Shown piece after piece: positions 57,385 through 64,000 of a DNA stretch of 64,000 nucleotides. The notes below the pieces were generated by a model, which saw only the letters and a program-made list of their open reading frames with translations, was not told the origin of the DNA and searched no databases. Source of the stretch: Pseudomonadota bacterium. Lineage in GTDB: Bacteria; Pseudomonadota; Alphaproteobacteria; Rhizobiales; Hyphomicrobiaceae. Position 1 is the stretch's first letter. Each line of letters starts with the position of its first letter. The stretch spans positions 124,001 through 188,000 of the forward strand of contig JAEXXM010000026.1 in assembly GCA_023405815.1 (NCBI GenBank). The letters run 5' to 3'. The translations under genes and the position numbers were made by a program.

Positions 57385-58998
57385 ATGCTGCACTTCGAAC
57401 GCTGGAAGATCATCGCCGTCGTCCTAGTCTGCTTGGCGGGCGTGCTGTTCACGCTGCCGAACTTCTTCCCCAAGGAGACGGTGGAGAAGTGGCCATGGTG
57501 GCTGCCGCACAGACAGCTTCCGCTCGGTCTCGATCTGCAGGGTGGTGCCCATCTCTTGCTTGCGATGGACACCAAGGAGCTCGAGAAGGACTGGCTCAAC
57601 AATCTTCGCGACGACACGCGTAAGCAGTTGCGTGAGGCGAAGGTCGGCTTCTCCAATCTCGGCGTCGTCGGCAATGCCGTCCAGGTGAAGATTACCAAGC
57701 CCGAGGACATGGAGAAGGCCGAGACGGCGCTGAAGAAGCTGGTCCAGCCAATCGGCAACGCCATCCTCGGCTCCGGCGGCAATGACCTCAGCGTCACGAC
57801 CACTCCGCCCGACACGATCTCCATCGCCCCGACGCCGCAAGGCATGCAGCACCGTATTTCCAGCGCCGCCAGTGCCGCCATCGAGACCGTTGACCGGCGC
57901 GTCAACGCGCTGGGCACGTCGGAATCGACCGTCGTGCGCCAGGGTACCGACCGCATCCTCGTGCAGTTCCCTGGCCTGCAGGACACCAAGCAGCTGAAGG
58001 ACCTGATCGGCCAGACGGCCAAGCTTACGTTCCATGCCGTGCACCCGAGCATGAGCGCCGAGGAGGCGACGCAGACCCGCGCCCCGCTCGGCTACAAGGT
58101 TTTCCCCGGTGTCGAAGGCGATGGGCGCAGCTACCTGTTGCAGGACTCGCCGATCGTCTCCGGCGAAGACCTCGTCGACGCGCAGCCGGGCTTCGACCAG
58201 CGTACCAACGAGCCGATCATCTCGTTCCGCTTCAACCAGTCGGGTGCCCGTAAGTTCGGCAACTATACCAAGGACAACGTCGGCCAACCCTTCGCCATCG
58301 TGCTCGACAATAAGGTGCTGTCCGCGCCCGTGATCCGCGAGCCCATCCTTGGCGGCTCGGGACAGATCTCGGGCAATTTCACGGTCGAGAGCGCCAACAC
58401 CCTCGCCGTGCAGCTGCGCTCCGGCGCCCTGCCGACGAAGCTGACCGTGGTGGAGGAGCGCACCGTCGGCCCCTCGCTCGGCGCCGACTCTATCGAGGCC
58501 GGAAAGCTGGCAGGTCTTGTCGGCTGCCTTGCGACAGCTATCCTCACCATCGTCGCCTACGGCACGTTCGGCGTCTTTGCCGTGATCGGCCTCGTCGTGC
58601 ACGGCTTCCTCATCATCGCCTTGATGACCATGATCGGCACCACGCTGACGCTCCCCGGCATCGCCGGCTTCGTGCTGACCATCGGCATGGCGGTCGACGC
58701 CAACGTGCTCATCTACGAGCGCATCCGCGAGGAGCTGCGGTCGGGCAAGACGGCGATCGCCGCCATCGACCAGGGCTTCCAGCGCGCCTGGATCACCATT
58801 CTCGATAGCCAGCTGACGACCCTGGCCGCCGCCATCATCATGTTCTGGCTCGGCTCGGGTCCCATCCGTGGCTTCGCCGTGACGCTGACCATCGGCATCC
58901 TGACGTCGGTGTTCGCTGCCGTCACCGTGACGCGGCTGCTCGTGTCGCTGTGGATCAAGAGCAAGGGCAAGGCCCGCATCGCCGAAGTGCCGGTCTAA
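57385..58998 (+). CDS. secD: Protein translocase subunit SecD
   Basis: A 537-residue SecD, the part of the Sec machinery that uses the proton gradient to pull exported proteins across. An N-terminal helix is followed by LPLGLDLQGGAHLLLAMDTKE, a large periplasmic domain, and six C-terminal helices. AGFVLTIGMAVDANVLIYERIREE is the conserved SecD/SecF motif with its Asp in helix 4. Length is normal. It follows yajC by 56 bp and precedes secF by 14. Confidence 0.97.
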   Translation: MLHFERWKIIAVVLVCLAGVLFTLPNFFPKETVEKWPWWLPHRQLPLGLDLQGGAHLLLAMDTKELEKDWLNNLRDDTRKQLREAKVGFSNLGVVGNAVQVKITKPEDMEKAETALKKLVQPIGNAILGSGGNDLSVTTTPPDTISIAPTPQGMQHRISSAASAAIETVDRRVNALGTSESTVVRQGTDRILVQFPGLQDTKQLKDLIGQTAKLTFHAVHPSMSAEEATQTRAPLGYKVFPGVEGDGRSYLLQDSPIVSGEDLVDAQPGFDQRTNEPIISFRFNQSGARKFGNYTKDNVGQPFAIVLDNKVLSAPVIREPILGGSGQISGNFTVESANTLAVQLRSGALPTKLTVVEERTVGPSLGADSIEAGKLAGLVGCLATAILTIVAYGTFGVFAVIGLVVHGFLIIALMTMIGTTLTLPGIAGFVLTIGMAVDANVLIYERIREELRSGKTAIAAIDQGFQRAWITILDSQLTTLAAAIIMFWLGSGPIRGFAVTLTIGILTSVFAAVTVTRLLVSLWIKSKGKARIAEVPV

Positions 58999-59012
58999 AG
59001 AGGAAAGAAGCG

Positions 59013-60038
59013 ATGTTCTTCCCCATTCCCGACTTCAAGGGCTTCGACTTCTTCCCGCACAACACGCGGCTGCCCTTCATGCGTTACAAGGGCCTGTGCT
59101 TCGGGCTCTCGCTCGCGTTCATGGCTGCCTCGCTCGGGCTCTACTTCACCAAGGGGCTCAACTACGGCGTCGATTTCGTCGGCGGCTCGCTCATCGAGGT
59201 GCAGCACAAGAACGGACCCGCAGATCTGGGCGTCATGCGCGAGAAGCTGAATGCGCTCGGCCTCGGGTCGGTGCAGATCCAGAGCTTTGGCTCGGACACC
59301 GATGTCCTGATCCGCGTCGAGCAGCAGAAGGGTGGCGAGGCCGAGCAGCAGGCCGCGATGAAGAAAGTCGTCGACACGCTGGGGTCGGAGTACACACAAC
59401 GCCGCATTGAGGTCGTCGGACCGGCCGTCTCGAGCGAGTTGCGGCGCACTGGCCTGATAGCTGTCTTCGCGTCACTGATCGCGATCATTATCTACGTGTG
59501 GTTCCGCTTCGAATGGCAGTTCGCTGCCGGCACGATCGTAGCGTTGTTGCACGACGTGCTCGTCACGGTGGGCTTGTTCTCTATTCTGGGCCTCGAGTTC
59601 GATCTGTCTATCGTTGCCGCGCTTCTCACCATTCTGGGCTACTCGGTCAACGACTCGGTCGTCGTGTCGGACCGCATCCGTGAGAACCTGCGCAAGTATA
59701 AGCGCATGGATCTGGACGAGCTGCTCAACATCTCGATCAACGAGACGTTGTCGCGCACGATCCTCACCGGCATGACCGCCATCGCCGGCATCCTGGCCCT
59801 GCTCGTTTTCGGCGGCGAGGTGATCCGCAACTTCTCCTTCGCCATGCTGTTCGGCATCCTCATCGGCACCTACTCCTCGGTGTTCATCGCCGCGCCGCTG
59901 CTCGGCTACCTCGGCGTGAAGCGCGATACCGTCGGCTCGGCGCCGAAGACGAAGGACACCGACCCGGTCATCGCGCCCGCCAGCACCGCAGGCGCCGACC
60001 GGGCGAAGGCCGCCGCCAGCGGGCGTCCGAGGCGCTGA
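59013..60038 (+). CDS. secF: Protein translocase subunit SecF
   Basis: A 341-residue partner of SecD. LNYGVDFVGGSLIEVQ is the first conserved region and LTILGYSVNDSVVVSDRIREN the SecF motif; six helices are predicted. It ends with a Ala/Pro/Lys-rich tail (DPVIAPASTAGADRAKAAAS) not present in shorter SecFs. ATG at 59013 has AGAGGAAAG upstream and follows secD after 14 bp. Confidence 0.97.
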   Translation: MFFPIPDFKGFDFFPHNTRLPFMRYKGLCFGLSLAFMAASLGLYFTKGLNYGVDFVGGSLIEVQHKNGPADLGVMREKLNALGLGSVQIQSFGSDTDVLIRVEQQKGGEAEQQAAMKKVVDTLGSEYTQRRIEVVGPAVSSELRRTGLIAVFASLIAIIIYVWFRFEWQFAAGTIVALLHDVLVTVGLFSILGLEFDLSIVAALLTILGYSVNDSVVVSDRIRENLRKYKRMDLDELLNISINETLSRTILTGMTAIAGILALLVFGGEVIRNFSFAMLFGILIGTYSSVFIAAPLLGYLGVKRDTVGSAPKTKDTDPVIAPASTAGADRAKAAASGRPRR

Positions 60039-60060
60039 CGCTCGCGGTGGCGGTGCGACC

Positions 60061-60441
60061 ATGCCCGACGCCGCTAAAGCCTTCTACCCGGGCCGCGCGC
60101 CCATCGATGCCTACGGCAACAGTGGCTTCCGCTTCGCCGACATGAGCCATAAGGGCTCCCTCATCATCGTGCCGAGCGGCATCTACGGTTGGGATGTCGC
60201 CTCTATCGACGACCTGACGGCCGAGCACTGCACCAGGTTCATCGCCGAGCTGAGGCGCCCGTCGTTCGTGCTGCTCGGCACCGGACGCGAGCATCGCCTG
60301 CCCCCCGATCCGGTACGCCGACTCTTCGCCGACGCCGGCATCGGCCTCGAGCCGATGAGCACTGGGGCCGCCGCGCGCACGTATAATGTCTTGCTGGCGG
60401 AGCGCCGCGACTTCGGCGCGGGACTGATCGCCGTCGATTGA
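60061..60441 (+). CDS. Mth938-like domain protein (NDUFAF3-type)
   Basis: A 126-residue protein of the DUF498/Mth938 fold. DAYGNSGFRFADMSHKGSLI and FVLLGTGREHRLPPD are typical, and EPMSTGAAARTYNVLLAERR matches the C-terminal motif. Its mitochondrial relative NDUFAF3 helps assemble respiratory complex I; a similar role in bacteria is likely but not shown. It follows secF by 22 bp and precedes the phytoene synthase-like gene, an order preserved across alphaproteobacteria. Confidence 0.9.
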   Translation: MPDAAKAFYPGRAPIDAYGNSGFRFADMSHKGSLIIVPSGIYGWDVASIDDLTAEHCTRFIAELRRPSFVLLGTGREHRLPPDPVRRLFADAGIGLEPMSTGAAARTYNVLLAERRDFGAGLIAVD

Positions 60442-60467
60442 GGCTCACCGCGCAAGGGCGCCCGGGC

Positions 60468-61277
60468 ATGCTTGAGGCAAGAGAGGTCGAGGATGCGACC
60501 GCGGTTCGCCGGGCGGCGCGCGAGCTCGACTACGACCGCTATCTCGCCGCGCTACTCGCGCCCCGGCCCGCCCGTGGTCGACTGCTGGCTCTGGCCGCGT
60601 TCCACGGCGAGATCGCGCGCATCCCCGCAAGCGTGCGTGAGCCGGCCATGGGTGCGATACGCCTGCAATGGTGGCGCGATCAGCTCGATGCCGCTTCGAC
60701 CGACGAGGGGAGCGGCTCTCCGGTCGCCTATGGATTGCGAGCTGCGCTCGGCGGCGACGAGACGATGCTCGGCGAGGCGATGGCGGTCATCGATGCCTAC
60801 GAGCAGCTTCTCTACCCCGCAGCGCTGGCGGCACCCGACGCTCTCGATGCATTCGTCGGCGCCGGCCAGGGCGCAGCCTTTCGGCTGGCTGCCCGAATGC
60901 TGGGCGCGACTGATGACGGTTCGACCGCGCTTATAAATGCTGGCGCACAATCTTACGGCCGCGTGCAATTGCTGCGCGCTTTGCCCATTTTGCTGCACAA
61001 GGGGCATAACCCGTTCCGCGAAGGCCACACTGACGATTGGCGCGCGATCGCCGAGCCACTCTTGGCCGCGGCCCGCGTCGCACTGGACGAGGTGCGGCGA
61101 CTTGCTCCGCTTGCGCCAGCAACCATTCGGCAGGCGATCCTTCCTGTTGCCCTCGTTGGGCCCTATTTGAAAGCTTTGGAGGGACTTGGCTCCAAGCTCG
61201 CCTTCGAGCAAGCGACGATCTCGCCGCTGTCACGCGTGTGGCGCATCTACGCTGCAAAGAGGTTTCGACGTTTCTAG
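60468..61277 (+). CDS. Squalene/phytoene synthase-family protein (NDUFAF6-like)
   Basis: A 269-residue member of the trans-isoprenyl diphosphate synthase family. DYDRYLAALLAP and FHGEIARIPASVREPAMGAI with LQWWRDQLD are the recognisable parts. The aspartate-rich DxxxD motifs of true phytoene and squalene synthases are weak, as in NDUFAF6, a complex I assembly factor. Given the adjacent Mth938 gene (NDUFAF3-like), a complex I assembly job is more likely than carotenoid synthesis. ATG at 60468 has AAGGG upstream; a TTG ten codons earlier overlaps the previous gene. Confidence 0.82.
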   Translation: MLEAREVEDATAVRRAARELDYDRYLAALLAPRPARGRLLALAAFHGEIARIPASVREPAMGAIRLQWWRDQLDAASTDEGSGSPVAYGLRAALGGDETMLGEAMAVIDAYEQLLYPAALAAPDALDAFVGAGQGAAFRLAARMLGATDDGSTALINAGAQSYGRVQLLRALPILLHKGHNPFREGHTDDWRAIAEPLLAAARVALDEVRRLAPLAPATIRQAILPVALVGPYLKALEGLGSKLAFEQATISPLSRVWRIYAAKRFRRF

Positions 61278-61305
61278 TCCGAATAGGACGAGGGGGATAT
61301 CGCAG

Positions 61306-63294
61306 ATGTCGCGAACGGCAGCCCACTGTGCGGTGCTGCTGGTTTTGGCCGCAGTGCTGGGTGCTCCGGCCGCGGCCCAGGATGCGGCCGGCGTTGCGCC
61401 CCCCGCAGCACTCCCCTCCGCGCCGCTGCCGGTGCCGAAGATCTCCTGGCGGGTCGAGAATCCCTTCCGGTTCTTCACCGACGCCGCCGACGCCGAGGTC
61501 CACCGCGCCACGTTCCTCGCCCTGCCGCCCGAAGACCAGCTGCAACACCCGATCGTCGCTGCCGAGCAGGCGTTGAGCGCCCGTCACGAGAACGGCTGGG
61601 CCGAGACCATGTTCCGCGAGACGTGCTGGAACGCGCGCACCAACCGCTTCGCGTGCAAGGACGGCTCCAGCTACATCAATCCTAAGTCGCACCGTGTCAT
61701 CCTGAAGATCGACGGCATCGACGAGGCACCCGGCCTGACCTGCACTTGGCTCACCGCCCCGCACGGCGGGGCAATACGCGGCGACGCCGTCACGCAAGCC
61801 TGCAGCGAAGAGGCGCACTTCGACATCCCCTATCCCGCCGGCGCCAGTGTCTCCGTCGAGATCGGCGCGCGCGAGGTGGCGACCACCGAGGTCAAGGTGC
61901 ACGACCTGCTCGTCGTTGGCATGGGCGACAGCTTTGCATCGGGCGAAGGCAACCCAGATGTGCCGGTTCGTTTCTCGCGCGATCGCTCGGCCGACTACGG
62001 CGAGCGCTCCGGTTCCAGCGACCTGACGGGCTACCCCGCGCGCGTAGGTCCCTGGAAGCAGATCGGCGACAAGCCGTTCATCGAGGAGAATCCGCGCTGG
62101 AGCGATCAGGGCTGTCATCGCTCGCTTTATTCGTATCAGCTCCGCGCCGCCCTGCAGCTCTCCATCGAGGATGACCATCGCGCCGTGACCTACGTCGGCG
62201 TCGCCTGCTCCGGCTCGGAGGTCACCTACGGCCTCTTCCTCCGCTACGCCGGCAACGAATGGGTGCCCAACCCGACCGACATGTCGCAAATATCCGCCGT
62301 CGCGGCAGCACAGTGCGACGATCACGACGCGCCGTTCCAGGACCTGCCCGAGGCGTATCACATGGATGGCACGATCCCCGAGCTGAAGGGCGGGCTTGTG
62401 CTGCGCAAGTGCGATCCCATCAATGCGCGCAAGATCGACTTGCTGTTCGTATCGGTGGGCGGCAACGACGTCGGCTTCTCGCGCCTGCTCGCCAACTCGG
62501 TCCTATCGGATGAATCGACGCTGCGCATGCTGGGTGGCTGGTTCGGCCAGGTGCACGGTCTCGACGACGCGAGCCTCGGCCTCGAAGCGCTGAAGCTGCG
62601 CTACAAGTCGCTGAACCGCGCGATCCACTATTTGCTGCACATCCCTTGGGAGCAGTCTGACCGCGTGCTGCTGACGGCCTATCCCGGGCTCGCGCTGCAG
62701 GGCGACGGCACGAGCACCTGTCCCGACGGTGCCGCCGGCATGGACGTACTACCCGACTTCCAGTTGAGCGAGGCCAAGCTTCGCGTCGGCACATGGATCG
62801 CCGACAAGCTCAACACGGCGATGAAGGAAGCAGCCGACCACTACCAATGGACGTTCGTCGATAGCCACCGGCGCGACTTTCTCGGCCGCGGCATCTGTGC
62901 CGGCACCACGTATGACGGCGCTGACATTGCCGACGACCTGCGCTTGCCGCGCAAGACGGCCGAAGGATGGCGCCCCTACAACCCCGCCGACTACAAGGCG
63001 TATGCCACGCGCCAGCGCTGGTTCCGCACACCCAACGACGCGTTCATGACCGGAAACTTCCACGTTGCCGCCTCGCTGTTGCAGAAGGTGCTGAAGCTCA
63101 ATGCCTTCGCCTGGTTCCAGCTCGTGCTGGCGTCGACCTACTCGGGCGCGTTCCATCCGACCGCAGAAGGACAGGCGGCAATCGCCGACGCAGTCGCACA
63201 CAAGGCTCGTGGCGTGCTGTCGAAGTATGGGCAGGGGCCGGAGCAGCCGCTGCCGGCGGTCGCTAAGCCTGATAGCTTCATCGGCTTGCAGTAG
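61306..63294 (+). CDS. Large secreted SGNH/GDSL hydrolase
   Basis: A 662-residue exported protein. Signal peptide (AVLLVLAAVLGAPAAAQ) is followed by a 190-residue beta-rich N-terminal domain (with two Cys in CWNARTNRFACKDGS), then the catalytic SGNH part: VVGMGDSFASGEGNPD with the nucleophile Ser, GVACSGSEV, FVSVGGNDVGFSRLLA and, near the end, FHPTAEGQAAIADAVAHKA with the catalytic His. It is much longer than typical GDSL lipases (about 200-350). It probably cleaves lipid or polysaccharide esters; the substrate is unknown. GAGGGGGA lies before the ATG. It converges on trmFO, 6 bp away. Confidence 0.87.
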   Translation: MSRTAAHCAVLLVLAAVLGAPAAAQDAAGVAPPAALPSAPLPVPKISWRVENPFRFFTDAADAEVHRATFLALPPEDQLQHPIVAAEQALSARHENGWAETMFRETCWNARTNRFACKDGSSYINPKSHRVILKIDGIDEAPGLTCTWLTAPHGGAIRGDAVTQACSEEAHFDIPYPAGASVSVEIGAREVATTEVKVHDLLVVGMGDSFASGEGNPDVPVRFSRDRSADYGERSGSSDLTGYPARVGPWKQIGDKPFIEENPRWSDQGCHRSLYSYQLRAALQLSIEDDHRAVTYVGVACSGSEVTYGLFLRYAGNEWVPNPTDMSQISAVAAAQCDDHDAPFQDLPEAYHMDGTIPELKGGLVLRKCDPINARKIDLLFVSVGGNDVGFSRLLANSVLSDESTLRMLGGWFGQVHGLDDASLGLEALKLRYKSLNRAIHYLLHIPWEQSDRVLLTAYPGLALQGDGTSTCPDGAAGMDVLPDFQLSEAKLRVGTWIADKLNTAMKEAADHYQWTFVDSHRRDFLGRGICAGTTYDGADIADDLRLPRKTAEGWRPYNPADYKAYATRQRWFRTPNDAFMTGNFHVAASLLQKVLKLNAFAWFQLVLASTYSGAFHPTAEGQAAIADAVAHKARGVLSKYGQGPEQPLPAVAKPDSFIGLQ

Positions 63295-63300
63295 GTCTAA

Positions 63301-64000
63301 TTATTCCGCGGCGGCGGGCATGGCGTTCCCGGTTAGCCAGCGATCGATGTCCGAAAGTGCGCGCACGCTCATGGCACGCTTCTTCGCCCGTCCGCGCTCC
63401 TTGCCTTTGAGCCGCCGCCCCTCGGCATCCTTCTCGGGCCCTTCGATCTCGGGAAACAGCCCGTAGTTGACGTTCATCGGCTGGAACGATGAGCGCCCGC
63501 CGTCCTCGTCGGCCGACAGGTGTCCGCCGGTGATGTGCCCGATGAGGGCCCCGAGCGCCGTAGTCGGCGGCGGCGCTCCGATCTTTCGCCCGAGCCGCTC
63601 CGCGGCGGCGAAGCGACCGGCCAGCAGTCCGATCGCCGCGCTCTCCACGTAGCCCTCGACGCCGGTGATCTGCCCGGCAAAGCGCAGCCGCGGCATCGCC
63701 TTCAACCGTAGCGATTGATCGAGCAGCCTCGGGCTGTTGATGAAGGTGTTGCGGTGCAGGCCGCCGAGGCGCGCGAACTCCGCCTCCTGCAATCCGGGGA
63801 TCATGCGGAAGATGCGCACCTGCTCGGCGTGCTTCAGCTTGGTCTGGAAGCCGACCATGTTCCACAGCGTGCCGAGCGCATTGTCCTGGCGAAGCTGCAC
63901 CACGGCATGGGGCCAGCGCCCGGTGCGCGGATCATCGAGCCCCACCGGCTTCATCGGGCCATAGCGCAGCGTGTCGCGTCCGCGCTCCGCCATCACCTCG
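63301..64000 (-). CDS. trmFO: Folate-dependent tRNA (uracil-54) methyltransferase TrmFO, partial
   Basis: The 3' 233 codons of trmFO; the 5' part lies beyond the window end. [20 protein letters not shown] with [40 protein letters not shown], then [20 protein letters not shown] and [15 protein letters not shown] are all TrmFO hallmarks. The enzyme uses FAD and methylene-tetrahydrofolate to make ribothymidine at tRNA position 54. The C-terminus carries an extra Lys/Arg-rich stretch ([13 protein letters not shown]). There is no stop or frameshift within the visible part. Confidence 0.93.
   Translation of the reverse strand, partial: EVMAERGRDTLRYGPMKPVGLDDPRTGRWPHAVVQLRQDNALGTLWNMVGFQTKLKHAEQVRIFRMIPGLQEAEFARLGGLHRNTFINSPRLLDQSLRLKAMPRLRFAGQITGVEGYVESAAIGLLAGRFAAAERLGRKIGAPPPTTALGALIGHITGGHLSADEDGGRSSFQPMNVNYGLFPEIEGPEKDAEGRRLKGKERGRAKKRAMSVRALSDIDRWLTGNAMPAAAE

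Overview
The window reads as chromosomal DNA of a GC-rich alphaproteobacterium, most probably of the order Hyphomicrobiales. The clues are the high GC content, the yajC-secD-secF-Mth938-phytoene synthase-like gene order, DUF1489 and EipA/DUF1134 genes, a glnB-glnA pair, and a methylamine-oxidation cluster typical of methylotrophic and methylated-amine-using alphaproteobacteria. Species cannot be fixed from the sequence alone. No phage, insertion sequence, CRISPR array or plasmid function was seen.

Layout. 1-4.3 kb: tRNA-Ser(GCU), a DUF4405 membrane protein, a PPK2-type polyphosphate kinase, a CorA-like membrane protein and a beta-carbonic anhydrase. 4.5-17.5 kb: a methylated-amine block with a LivJ-type binding protein lacking an ABC partner, a TPR/GntR regulator pair, an APC permease, DmmA, an FMN/2Fe-2S reductase, a haem N-demethylase fused to a GcvT domain, trimethylamine monooxygenase (tmm) and TMAO demethylase (tdm), closed by a strong terminator. 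Together these can take trimethylamine to TMAO, dimethylamine and monomethylamine, with two folate-binding GcvT-type domains placed to catch the formaldehyde. The genes that would use monomethylamine are not here.

17.6-29.4 kb: truncated haemoglobin, nitronate monooxygenase, a large trimeric autotransporter adhesin with a striking 15-residue repeat block, cyclopropane-fatty-acid synthase, a BON-OmpA protein followed by a 32-residue membrane protein and a triple helix-hairpin-helix protein, and a two-domain kinase. 29.4-43.2 kb: two adjacent NodB-type deacetylases, MgtE, an acetyltransferase, YjdM, a run of envelope or unknown genes, a HisC-like aminotransferase and several tiny membrane proteins.

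43.3-56.6 kb: glnA-glnB on the minus strand, Nnr (NAD(P)HX repair), a TPR protein, an L,D-transpeptidase, an EipA-like protein, a third NodB deacetylase, an FlK-like thioesterase, a Crp/Fnr regulator, a bactofilin fused to a cadherin/CSPG-like repeat, and small envelope genes. 56.6-64 kb: two tandem long palindromes, then yajC-secD-secF, Mth938-like and phytoene synthase-like genes, a large secreted SGNH hydrolase, and the 3' part of trmFO running off the window.

The most novel items are the demethylase-GcvT fusion with a linker that looks like former intergenic DNA, the bactofilin-CSPG fusion, the paired long palindromes, three AAGTGG repeats at exact 10-bp spacing in the methylamine control region, and the Asn-ladder repeat block of the adhesin.
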